From Pirellula staleyi DSM 6068 (lineage in GTDB: Bacteria > Planctomycetota > Planctomycetia > Pirellulales > Pirellulaceae): a DNA stretch of 34,404 bases. The stretch covers positions 1 through 34,404 of the forward strand of contig CAMDKL010000057.1 in assembly GCA_945900945.1 (NCBI GenBank), read 5' to 3'. The notes under the pieces are model-generated. The model had not been told where the DNA came from, did no database searches, and saw only the letters and a list, made by a program, of their open reading frames with translations. Both the position numbers and the translations under genes were made by a program. This document shows positions 16,801-23,843 of this stretch, in pieces (position 1 is the first letter of the stretch; every line of letters begins with the position of its first letter).

Positions 16801-18361
16801 TACTACTCAAATTGTCTGCTGCATTGTTCACCAAAACATTCGCAGTCGCTGGTGCGGTATATGCGCTCCTATCGAGAACGATAGAAGCCGCTTGCTGGAG
16901 GGCTCCGTAGACGTTGAGCCGTCCACCAGTAACCGTTTTTCCAGCGAGTGATGAAGTTGACGTCGCACTGCTCAAGATTGCGGACTTGATGCTCGCCGCA
17001 CTGTAACCGGCCGCTTGGACCGACGCAAAAAGGGCAACGGCACCCGTGACGTGAGGTGTTGCCATCGAGGTTCCGTTGTAACTCGCATAGGTGCTTGTTG
17101 GGACGGAGGAATTGATATCTACGCCCGGGGCCCCGATATCGACTGTTGTTGCACCGTAGCTCGAAAAACTCGCGATGGCGCCTGCGCTGTCGATCGCAGC
17201 CACAGCGATCACGGAATCGTAAGATGCTGCGGTCTCAGTGGTTGTAGCGAAGGTGGTGTTGTAATTCGAAGGATAAGAAGCAGTTGTATCGTTGTTTGCA
17301 GTGGAGTTACCGGCGGCGGCTACGAAAAGGATGTTGCTCTTCGCGCTGCGGATGATCGCATCGTGCAGCGTTTGAGAATACCCACCTCCACCCCAAGAGT
17401 TGTTGGTCGCCACGATGTTGATTCCGTGCCGAGTCTTGAGATCGGTCAAGTAATCCAAGGCCTTGACCGCATTCGCCGTGCTCCCCCCGTTGGTTCCGAG
17501 GAACTTGGTGGAAATCATCGTCACATCCCAGTTCACTCCTGCGACGCCTGCGCCGTTCCCGCCATCGCCACCGATCGTCCCTGCAACATGGGTGCCGTGC
17601 GCGTCACCACCAGCGTCGTAGACGGTTTTGTCGTTGTTTACAAAGTCCCATCCATTGACGTCATCGATGAACCCATTGCCGTCGTTGTCGATTCCGTCAT
17701 CGGCGGTTTCATAAGGATTGACCCAAATATTGCTCGCCAAGTCTGGGTGAGTGATTTGGACACCTTCGTCAATGATTCCCACGAAGACGCTCGACTTACC
17801 GATGATGTTATCATTCCATGCCCTTTCAGCTTGGCTGCCGAAAGCATTCGTTGTACCCGTCGGCCCGACCGCCGACGGCGTGTCAGAGCTATGCATGCCC
17901 CACAGCGAGCCGTTGGTGTAATAGGTATCATTGCTGATAACGGAAGGTTTGTAGAGGTAATTGGGTTCCGCATAGACAACAGATGTATTGTTTGCAAGAG
18001 CCGCGAGCGCTTGGGATACGGAGACACCATTGCCAAGCTTGATCCGTTCCATCTGCCCCATGCCAGACGCCCGCATGGTCTTCGTAAAGATTTGTTCCGC
18101 AACATCGCCGTTTGTGGCTGCTCGCGCGATCCCACGCTGAGAATCATTTGCAACTGGCTGGTACTGGACTAGGATCTCATTTGGTACGAACTCGTAGGCG
18201 ATGGGGCGATGGGACCATCCCAAGTCCGCAGCCAACAACGTCCGAAGCTCAAGTTGCTCGAAGCCTAGAACCAGTGTACGAAGCCTGCTTGCTCGTTTGC
18301 TGGAGTTGTTTTGAACTAACTTGGATGCCCACGCATACCTTTTGCGAGAAATCCTAGACAT
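13817..18361 (-). CDS. Large secreted subtilisin-like (S8) protease with mosaic C-terminal domains
   Basis: 1514 residues. The N-terminus carries the planctomycete export-type motif FEQLELRTLLAAD (34-46). A pro-region (EILVQYQPV...VVYAEPNYLY) precedes the S8 domain with catalytic Asp198 (VGIIDEGV), His255 (DAHGTHVAGT), oxyanion Asn352 (VAAAGNS) and Ser432 (NGTSMATPHVTGA). A calcium-site-like DDGIDNDGNGFIDDVNG insert is present. After it come an Ig/fibronectin-like segment, a ThuA/GATase-like alpha/beta segment (ILFVDDDLGAGYETFF...GGGRMFISGQD), two Calx-beta/cadherin-like repeats (each with STDTLYNGLDPADTSL-type ends), and propeller-like repeats (WVVD...D-x-VY-x-Y). It is presumably a cell-surface or secreted protease. 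The start is supported by GGAG nine bases upstream on the minus strand. Confidence 0.92.
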   Translation of the reverse strand: MSRISRKRYAWASKLVQNNSSKRASRLRTLVLGFEQLELRTLLAADLGWSHRPIAYEFVPNEILVQYQPVANDSQRGIARAATNGDVAEQIFTKTMRASGMGQMERIKLGNGVSVSQALAALANNTSVVYAEPNYLYKPSVISNDTYYTNGSLWGMHSSDTPSAVGPTGTTNAFGSQAERAWNDNIIGKSSVFVGIIDEGVQITHPDLASNIWVNPYETADDGIDNDGNGFIDDVNGWDFVNNDKTVYDAGGDAHGTHVAGTIGGDGGNGAGVAGVNWDVTMISTKFLGTNGGSTANAVKALDYLTDLKTRHGINIVATNNSWGGGGYSQTLHDAIIRSAKSNILFVAAAGNSTANNDTTASYPSNYNTTFATTTETAASYDSVIAVAAIDSAGAIASFSSYGATTVDIGAPGVDINSSVPTSTYASYNGTSMATPHVTGAVALFASVQAAGYSAASIKSAILSSATSTSSLAGKTVTGGRLNVYGALQQAASIVLDRSAYTAPATANVLVNNAADNLSSTVADTIRITVQSTSEPITETITLTETGSNTGLFSGSFGLFTTSLAGDGNLAVSNGDTITATYSAISKSTNATVDLLAPTLSGIASAPQRLTSKIDWNSNEASSTVVLYGTSPSTLNNSSVNTSLTTAHSAMLSGFSPSTTYYYQVQSADAVGNTTTSAVLSFVTLAPATILFVDDDLGAGYETFFKNALTANALDFDVWDSSVAGNTPSATDMSRYKTVIWNTGYDFSTSTATLAAGLSLNEQTQIASYLNGGGRMFISGQDIIYNFGTNANSATFRQNYLKVAAYNSDFITANHTETGVAGNPITNGMTLAIAKPADYPAMFGDAVSPVAGAAGLLTHGLTTTTNPFTAVAYRGDYSAGGFGIVFSAVPFESISTSAVSPNNQKEFLKRTLDFLDGTAGVSVAAPSGTATTEAGGTVTINVSLLSAPTADVTIPVSSSDLTEGTVSVASLVFSTTNWSTPQSVTVTGVNDNIDDGNMAYTIQFGITSSTDTLYNGLDPADTSLSNTDDDTAGINVSTPSGSTTSEAGASVTFTIQLRSQPLASVTIPFSSNDTTEGTVSPIQALFTDTNWNIPVTVTINGVDDTIFDGNIVYNVILRAAASADLLYSRVNPADFSLTNLDNESEPPTKFFVVDDGITNKNYRYDSNGGSIKNYAIDIANTAPRGIATTSEATSLWVVDNNKSVYVYNNTGATLGFWTAGTLAANATVEGIATDGTNIWIVDSRADRVYYYARAAALGTTGTKTATSFPLATGNTSPKDVVFGVTDSIPYLWVVNDAATDTVYRYALGTNGLVSGTATSWKLNSANSAPRGITLDPSNATQDLNAIWVVDSGTDRVYKYANGRTGTNALTSSFALATGNTNPQGIADPPPASATGWIDETISASQSIAIAAPPATSLGSSSIVMQSTRSLEADVSAGVHRFRLHSSVDETSIVVRPRSNSNPSDRVLTGEPVTANTSEENISEKNAGSSSLRSQKLHGCLADLAIADLFENGGF

Positions 18362-18741
18362 AAAACTAAACTCCGTGATTAAGGTGACAGGCTATCTGCT
18401 CGCACGACGCAATCTCGATTGAACGGAAGTTCTGTGCCAATCGTTCCAAAACGTGCTGCAGATACTGTGTTCGTTGTAGTTAGCCTTGTCAATACATTTA
18501 CAAACGAAATTGCTAAAGAAATCAATCCCAGCTCTGCGTCAGGAAATTCGGGACTTTTCACGACGAGAACTCGGCAATACTAGTCTGGGTAATGCTCCAG
18601 GGGAAACGGACGATTCCTGGCTGGCGGCATCGCTCGAATGTGCGCCACGCCGCAATTTGCTTGACGCAGGTCACAAACCAGACAAAAATACGTCAGAGCG
18701 GACTTTTTGTACAGGGCGAGGGGTGCGCAGAATAGCTGACT
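18362..18741. other. Upstream region of the protease gene
   Basis: About 380 bases between the protease start and the acetyltransferase stop, both on the minus strand. A TTGACA hexamer on the minus strand (18487-18492) could be a -35 element for the protease, but the best -10-like match is at non-ideal spacing. The plus-strand frame across the region has no family motif. Nothing else is supportable. Confidence 0.3.
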
Positions 18742-19527
18742 TCAGACGTTGCCCCACGCGTAGAAGTCGATGCTACACACTTCCTTGAATCCGAGCTTAG
18801 CGCAGATCGGCGCAGACGTTTTTCGATCGCCTTGCAACACCGCCGTGTCTTTGCCCATGCTACGGGCCTCCGCCAGCCGTTTGGCCATCATCGCAGTGTA
18901 GATCCCGTGGCCACGGTGTTCGTTAAGCGTGGCCGCACCTTGCATCACTGCGATGGTGCTGTCTGGACGCGAGAACATGCTGGAGACCGACACCGGACCC
19001 TCGACACCGTCCAGAAACGCGAGATAGTGACTTCCGGACTCGACGAGCGGCAACACGTCGCAGTAAACGGCGGCCAACTGCTCGGGCAAGGGATAGCCGG
19101 CTGTGTACAGGCGAATGACGTCATCTCGATCCGCGCTGGTCGCCTGTCGCACGGTCACTGATGGGTTGCACCGGATGTCGCGCTGCATGTCGGTCAGCGC
19201 CAGCCCGGCTTGTTCGATCACTCTCGAGAATCCAGCGGCTTCAAGCCTGCTGGCCAGATCGACCGGCGTGGAAGATGGATTGAGCCACCAACCGACCGCG
19301 TGACGGCGCTTGGCGAAGAAGTCCTGCACCTGCTCGATGACGGCATCAGCATTCTCTTCCGTGAGGGTGGATACGCCGACGAGATTGCCGACCGGATGGG
19401 ACACGTGAGGGGTGGCATGCGCTCGAACGCCCGGGAAGGTCGGTAGCTCCCAGCGTCCAGGCAGTTCTGGAAACATGAACATGCTGTTCTCAAGGGTATG
19501 CAGGATCGATCTCGCGCGCGCGCTCAC
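18742..19527 (-). CDS. GNAT family N-acetyltransferase
   Basis: 261 residues. The C-terminal half is a GNAT domain. VTVRQATSADRDDVIRLYTA forms the first strand and helix. Acetyl-CoA-binding motif A is AVMQGAATLNEHRGHGIYTA (R205-G-H-G), followed by a helix MMAKRLAEARSMG. The fold ends with the motif-B-like SAPICAKLGFKEV. The N-terminal ~120 residues resemble a second, degenerate GNAT-like half with no acetyl-CoA loop. The substrate is unknown. The first start is GTG at 19527; an ATG at residue 16 (before FMFPELPGRW) is an equally good alternative. The gene is visibly richer in G+C than its neighbours and stands alone next to mobile-element debris, so acquisition by transfer is plausible. Confidence 0.85.
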   Translation of the reverse strand: MSARARSILHTLENSMFMFPELPGRWELPTFPGVRAHATPHVSHPVGNLVGVSTLTEENADAVIEQVQDFFAKRRHAVGWWLNPSSTPVDLASRLEAAGFSRVIEQAGLALTDMQRDIRCNPSVTVRQATSADRDDVIRLYTAGYPLPEQLAAVYCDVLPLVESGSHYLAFLDGVEGPVSVSSMFSRPDSTIAVMQGAATLNEHRGHGIYTAMMAKRLAEARSMGKDTAVLQGDRKTSAPICAKLGFKEVCSIDFYAWGNV

Positions 19528-20159
19528 TTGGTTCTCGCTTTGGTTGTAGGGGGCTTTGGCCGGCTTGCGATGTCCGCTCGTCTGTGCACACGTTGTTGCG
19601 CTCCGTCGGCGGGAACGTATAGATGCATGGAACTACTGACTGTTAACTGTTAGGAAATTTGATTTTCGCTGATTATACTCGGGACACTCGCTCATTCAAG
19701 GGTTGCCGTTTTTGGGCGATGGCCAGCGAAATTATGCATGCCTGAGCACAAATGCGCGTCGATGAAGGCAAACGACGCGATGATCGCGTAGTTGGGACGC
19801 AGCGTCCTGGTGCCGATCTGCGTCGGGGATGATTAACCCAGGTCTGGGATGAATTAGAAACTCGCCAGGAAGGTGTCGATGTCGACGTAAGTCAACCCCT
19901 GCGACTTGTCGGATCTTTTGGTGGATTCCTGACGATTGGACTTTGGAAGGCTCCACGACTCTGCCAAATACTGTGGAAACTCTGCCAAATACTGTGGAAA
20001 CGCTTGCAGAAATGCAGTCCATCGAGTCCGTGAACGTGATCGCCAATATCAAACCGCTCGGTATCGATGGCCTCCTTCACCCAAGCCGTCGACCGTGAAC
20101 TATTCGGGTTCTTCGGATAGTCAGATACCGTTGCTTCAACCAAAAAAGGAGCAACCATC
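19528..20159. other. Intergenic region with a 21-base tandem duplication
   Basis: About 630 bases without a supportable gene. The clearest structure is the tandem 21-base repeat at 19958-19999, listed separately. The stretch from about 19730 to 20100 has coding-like composition in shifting frames with frequent stops, as in a decayed gene, but I recognise no family. A CAACC...AAAAAAGGAGCAACC sequence precedes the ATG at 20160 and supplies its ribosome binding site. Confidence 0.35.
19958..19999. repeat. Perfect 21-base tandem duplication
   Basis: Two identical 21-base units, 19958-19978 and 19979-19999, each beginning ACTCTGCCAAATACTG. They differ at no position, which suggests a recent slippage or duplication. 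The length is a multiple of three, so it would be frame-neutral if the region was coding (it reads TLPNTVE twice in one frame). Confidence 0.85.
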
Positions 20160-20657
20160 ATGATTCAAAAACAAGTTCTCATCCCCGATCGCGTTCGCCG
20201 CCTACCCAAATGTGATCGGTCGTGGGTCGACAGACGCGTTCAATGTCAATTCGCGTCCAAGCTGTCTGGCGATGCCGTCTTCCTTTACTTCACGCTGGTC
20301 GCAGTCAGCGACAAGAACGGGTTGTCTTTTTACAGCGACAACTCGTTGGCGCTGATGATACGCATTTCGCTGCCCGCTCTATCCAAAGCTCGGCAGGAAC
20401 TCATGCGCGATGCGTTGCATTACAAAACCGTGGACGCAGCTTACGTCGAATCGCTTGTTGTCCAAGCCCGTCGCAAAGCGTCGCTTCCATCACCGACGAC
20501 GGTGCAGCCCAAAAAAAGAACTGGTTCAACTGGAACTAGACATACCCGACCCAGGTCGATACGACCGATTTATCCACGAGGACGACGATGCGAACCGAAG
20601 AAGAAACTCACTAAGGCGTTGAGACACAAGGCACGCAGCGAAACAACCAAACTCTAA
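20160..20657 (+). CDS. Putative DNA-binding protein of mobile-element type, probably frameshifted
   Basis: The 165-residue frame starts after a good AGGAG site. It opens VLIPDRVRRLPKCDRSWVDR, then GDAVFLYFTLVAVSDKNGLS and LALMIRISLPALSKARQELM. This is a helical, winged-helix-like arrangement that I recall from uncharacterised planctomycete proteins encoded in transposon-like gene groups. The second half turns basic and unstructured. At the run of seven A (20511-20517) the +1 frame offers a more natural continuation (KKELVQLELDIPDPGRYD, ending at 20622). The gene is therefore probably disrupted by a one-base indel there. Function is not known; replication or transposition regulation is a guess. 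No transposase follows. Confidence 0.5.
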   Translation: MIQKQVLIPDRVRRLPKCDRSWVDRRVQCQFASKLSGDAVFLYFTLVAVSDKNGLSFYSDNSLALMIRISLPALSKARQELMRDALHYKTVDAAYVESLVVQARRKASLPSPTTVQPKKRTGSTGTRHTRPRSIRPIYPRGRRCEPKKKLTKALRHKARSETTKL

Positions 20658-20671
20658 GCTGCTCTAAGCTG
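20652..20671. repeat. Short direct repeat (2 x 10 bases)
   Basis: CTCTAAGCTG occurs twice in tandem at 20652-20661 and 20662-20671, across the stop of the preceding ORF. Further on, CCTCG-CGAT-CGAGG (20697-20710) and GATCG...CGATC (20703-20720) form overlapping small dyads ahead of the esterase gene. They may be regulatory, but nothing shows this. Confidence 0.5.
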
Positions 20672-20776
20672 ATTGTGCTGCTATGGTACAAAAACCCCTC
20701 GCGATCGAGGATAATCGATCAGACCGTTGAGTGTAAGCTCCATTTTTCTTCCTTCCCAAGAAGTTCCTGACCCCTC

Positions 20777-21655
20777 ATGCGACTGCTCTCCTTTTTCTCT
20801 CTCTATCTAATTACTGCGATCAGTTCCGCAGCTCCACCCGATGATCAATACGTACTCGGACCAGATTCCGTCTCCCGACATCCAGGGACTCCTGTCGGGA
20901 ATGTCGAAAAGCTCGAGTGGAGTGACAGCAAGGTCTTTCCTGGTACAACCAGAGATTGGTGGATCTATGTTCCGGCGCAATACGACAGGAAGAACCCGGT
21001 TTGCTTGATGGTTTTTCAAGATGGCGGAGGTGTTGTTAGCGAGACTGGTTCGACACGTGCTCCGATCGTGTTCGACAACTTAATTCACAAAAAAGAAATG
21101 CCGGTTACGGTTGCAGTCTTTATCAATCCTGGTCGATTGAAAAGTCAAACAGATCCAAAAGAGAAACCAGGTAATCGCAGTTTTGAATATGACACTCTAT
21201 CTGATCAATACACTCGCTTTCTGTTGGAGGAGATCATTCCCGCTGTGAGCAGCAAAGTGAAACTCACGTCGGATCCAGAGGGTTGGGCGATTTGTGGAAA
21301 TTCGTCTGGCGGCATTTGCGCTTTTACAGCGGCATGGGAGCGTCCGGACAAATTCCGTAAAGTAGTTAGTCACATCGGCTCTTTTACCAACATAAGAGGC
21401 GGCCACAATTACGAAGCACTTATTCGCAAGACCGAGAAAAAGCCAATTCGCATTTTCTTGCAGGATGGTGCAAACGACCTGGACAACCAACACGGTAACT
21501 GGCCATTAGCAAACCAAATGATGGCCAAGAGTCTTGCGTTCAAGGGTTACGACTACAAGTTCGAGTACGGCGAAGGAACTCACAATCCGAAACACGGTGC
21601 CTCAATTTTCCCGGATACCTTGCGATGGCTTTGGCGAGATTACAAGCCATCATGA
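20777..21655 (+). CDS. Secreted esterase of the alpha/beta-hydrolase fold (putative esterase, PF00756-like)
   Basis: 292 residues with a signal peptide (about 1-18, cut near ITAISSA|AP). The body shows RDWWIYVPAQYDRKNPVCLM, typical of Fes/esterase-D-like enzymes, then FQDGGG as the oxyanion-side loop. The nucleophile elbow is ICGNSSGG (Ser176), with an acidic residue in FLQDGANDLDNQHGNW and the histidine in GEGTHNPKHGAS. It would hydrolyse an ester on an extracellular or periplasmic substrate. Pairing with a sulfatase suggests decorated polysaccharide as substrate, which is inference. The stop overlaps the sulfatase start (ATGA at 21652-21655), so the two are translationally coupled. Confidence 0.88.
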   Translation: MRLLSFFSLYLITAISSAAPPDDQYVLGPDSVSRHPGTPVGNVEKLEWSDSKVFPGTTRDWWIYVPAQYDRKNPVCLMVFQDGGGVVSETGSTRAPIVFDNLIHKKEMPVTVAVFINPGRLKSQTDPKEKPGNRSFEYDTLSDQYTRFLLEEIIPAVSSKVKLTSDPEGWAICGNSSGGICAFTAAWERPDKFRKVVSHIGSFTNIRGGHNYEALIRKTEKKPIRIFLQDGANDLDNQHGNWPLANQMMAKSLAFKGYDYKFEYGEGTHNPKHGASIFPDTLRWLWRDYKPS

Positions 21656-23067
21656 GAATATTCTTCGCGATAAGCTTTCTATTGGCGTTCTGCTTTTTTA
21701 AGGTGCATTCACATGCTATGGAATCAACACCGCCAAACATTTTGTTGCTGATGTCCGATGATCTGACAAGAACCCTTGGTTGCTACGGTCATCAGCTTGC
21801 AAAGACTCCAAACCTGGATGCATTGGCTAAGCGAGGTGTACTCTTCGAGCGCGCCTATTGCCAGTTTCCTCATTGCAATCCGTCTCGTGCATCAATGCTC
21901 TCCGGCATGCGTCCTATTACCACTGGAGTCACCAACAATACGGACAACCTGTACATTAACATTCCCGGTGTCGTGACGCTTCCACATTATTTTCGAAAAA
22001 ATGGCTATGCGACTGCGCGGTGTGGCAAAATATTTCATCTCGGCGTGCCTTCGGGTGATGAAAGTATGGATGACCCAAACGCTTGGGATTTTGGTACACC
22101 ATTCAAAGACGAACGGCCTTATCCGCCAAAACGCAAGAGCGTTGTCGTCGTTGAGACTACCGAAAAAAAGGGCCTTCCTTGGACGGAATCCACCGGAACG
22201 GACGAGGATCTGGTCGATGGGAATTTTGCGAAAATTGCCGTCGAGTGGTTGGAGCAGCGAGATCCCACGAAACCTTTTTTCCTTGCGGTGGGTTTTCATC
22301 GACCGCATCTGCCTCTTGTTGCACCAGCAAAGTATTTTGACCTCTATCCGTTTGACGATATCAATTTGCCAACCGAGCCAGCCGATGACGAGTCGGACAT
22401 ACCGCTTCCAGCCCGCAATGGCTCCGTGCCGGGATATGCCCTCTCAACGACGCCGGAGCAACGTCGGGCTGCCATCCGCGGCTACCTTGCGACCGTCAGT
22501 TTTATGGACGCCCAAGCGGGACGCGTGCTGGACTCCTTGAAACGGCTCTCAATCGACAAGAATACGATCGTCGTCTTCATGGGCGACCATGGATGGCATT
22601 TGGGAGAGCATGGGCTATGGCACAAACGAAGCCTCTTCGAGGAAAGCGCAGGAGTGCCATTTATGATTTTCGACCCCAGCGCAAAACAAAATGGATTGCG
22701 GAGTGCAAGTCTGGTTGAGCTACTCGACGTCTATCCGACGCTCTGCGATTTGGCAGGCCTTCCGCTTCCGAATAACTTGCAGGGCAAGAGCCTCCGACTG
22801 GTTCTCGAGGACAAAGACGCCAAGGTGCACGACTTTGCATTGACACAGGCTCGCCGTGGTTCCAAAGCCGAGTATTGGGGCCGCAGCATCCGTACACAGC
22901 GGTGGCGATGTACTGAATGGGACGAAGGGCGTAACGGTATTGAACTTTACGATCACGACTCCGACCCACACGAGTTCACCAACCTTGCAAACGATCCTCG
23001 TCACGCGCCGATTGTCAAAGAACTTCGTGCACTGCTCGCTGCTGAACTGGAAGTGTCAGAGAAATGA
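21652..23067 (+). CDS. Secreted sulfatase, iduronate-2-sulfatase-like
   Basis: About 471 residues with an N-terminal signal peptide (MRIFFAISFLLAFCFFKVHS). Metal-binding Asp residues lie in NILLLMSDDLTR. The formylglycine motif C-x-P-S-R is at Cys75 (HCNPSRASMLSGMRP), so the enzyme needs a formylglycine-generating enzyme, not present in this window. GFHRPHLPLVAPAKYFDLY and MGDHGWHLGEHGLWHKRSLF are the wording of the iduronate-2-sulfatase subgroup (S1 family). It would remove sulfate from extracellular polysaccharide; sulfatases are strongly expanded in marine planctomycetes. The upstream start at 21625 is rejected because only the ATG at 21652, which overlaps the esterase stop, puts the signal peptide at the N-terminus. 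Confidence 0.93.
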   Translation: MRIFFAISFLLAFCFFKVHSHAMESTPPNILLLMSDDLTRTLGCYGHQLAKTPNLDALAKRGVLFERAYCQFPHCNPSRASMLSGMRPITTGVTNNTDNLYINIPGVVTLPHYFRKNGYATARCGKIFHLGVPSGDESMDDPNAWDFGTPFKDERPYPPKRKSVVVVETTEKKGLPWTESTGTDEDLVDGNFAKIAVEWLEQRDPTKPFFLAVGFHRPHLPLVAPAKYFDLYPFDDINLPTEPADDESDIPLPARNGSVPGYALSTTPEQRRAAIRGYLATVSFMDAQAGRVLDSLKRLSIDKNTIVVFMGDHGWHLGEHGLWHKRSLFEESAGVPFMIFDPSAKQNGLRSASLVELLDVYPTLCDLAGLPLPNNLQGKSLRLVLEDKDAKVHDFALTQARRGSKAEYWGRSIRTQRWRCTEWDEGRNGIELYDHDSDPHEFTNLANDPRHAPIVKELRALLAAELEVSEK

Positions 23068-23209
23068 AACTTCTTTTGATTGGTGCCGTTCACATTGTGA
23101 TGCTGCCATTGATAAGTTTGTTTACAACTCACTAGGCGAACAACCTGTTCACAGAAGAAGTGCTGACCTATGGATCAATGATTGGTGACAACGCCATGCC
23201 ACAGGAGAA

Positions 23210-23518
23210 GTCATTATCGGGCGATACGCGGAAGAGCGTCGCACTAAACGCGGTGATGGCCCACCTGCGACATTTGACTTTCTGGGTTTTACGCACATCA
23301 GCGGCAAGACTCGTCGAGGCGATTTCACGATCCACCGCAAGACGTCGAGGAAGAAATTCCAAGCTATGTGGCTCAACGATCTGCGGCGACGCAGCCAACG
23401 TGGACGCAACCTAACATGGGATAAGTTCTCGAAGCTAAGTAAACGCTGGCTACCGACGCCGACAATCCTTCATCCTTATCCCACCGTGCGGTTCTCGAAA
23501 CGTCAACATCCGAGGTAA
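23210..23518 (+). pseudogene. Truncated group II intron maturase/reverse transcriptase (C-terminal relic)
   Basis: The frame reads VIIGRYAEERRTKRGDGPPA, then TFDFLGFTHISGKTRRGDFT and IHRKTSRKKFQAM. These match the end of the reverse transcriptase domain of group II intron proteins (F-D-F-L-G-F-T-H...GKTRRG-F). It then jumps directly to WLNDLRRRSQRGRNLTWDKF and KRWLPTPTILHPYPTVRF, the extreme C-terminus of the same proteins. The maturase (X) region of some 50-60 residues that should lie between is missing, as is everything N-terminal including the YADD active site. It has no start codon. An RNA domain V-like sequence follows immediately, as expected for a group II intron 3' end. Confidence 0.8.
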
Positions 23519-23590
23519 GAGCCGTATGCGGTAGTTCCGCACGTACGGATCTGTGCGGGGGGCGGCCAGCAATGGCCGTTCATACCGCGA
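23519..23590 (+). ncRNA. Group II intron domain V/VI relic and 3' end
   Basis: Directly after the maturase stop, 23519-23552 forms a 34-base hairpin of domain V type: GAGCCGTATGCGG, a short loop, then CCGCACGTACGGATC. It retains the AGC triad at the base of the stem. The following G-rich linker leads to a hairpin CGGCCA-GCAA-TGGCCG (23563-23578) with a GNRA-type loop, taken as domain VI. The sequence ACCGCGA near 23584-23590 resembles the 3' boundary I recall for this intron group. The 5' part of the ribozyme is missing, so it cannot splice on its own. Confidence 0.7.
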
Positions 23591-23843
23591 TAGTTAGTTT
23601 TGGTAAAGTGGGCTGTAATACGGTTTTTGTATGCCAGGACAAAAGCGAGCCGCTCGCCCCAGCAGACTTTAGCTCGGGCAGCTCCCAGAACGCACCCGGC
23701 AGAGGTATTGGCAATCCTTCGTCTGGATTTTTTTGGCTAAACGATCTACACTAGGATTGGGCAAAACTATCCACTTAAACCTTTCCCGCCGACATCGATT
23801 CGTTCTGAATCCCCCAACCTAGATATTGCCAGGAGCCTCAACG

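Noticed and set aside
17015-18172. 385-residue plus-strand reading frame opposite the protease N-terminal half
   Set aside because: It is rich in Arg, Cys and Val-Asp repeats as produced by the reverse complement of the protease; the protease frame has a full catalytic triad.
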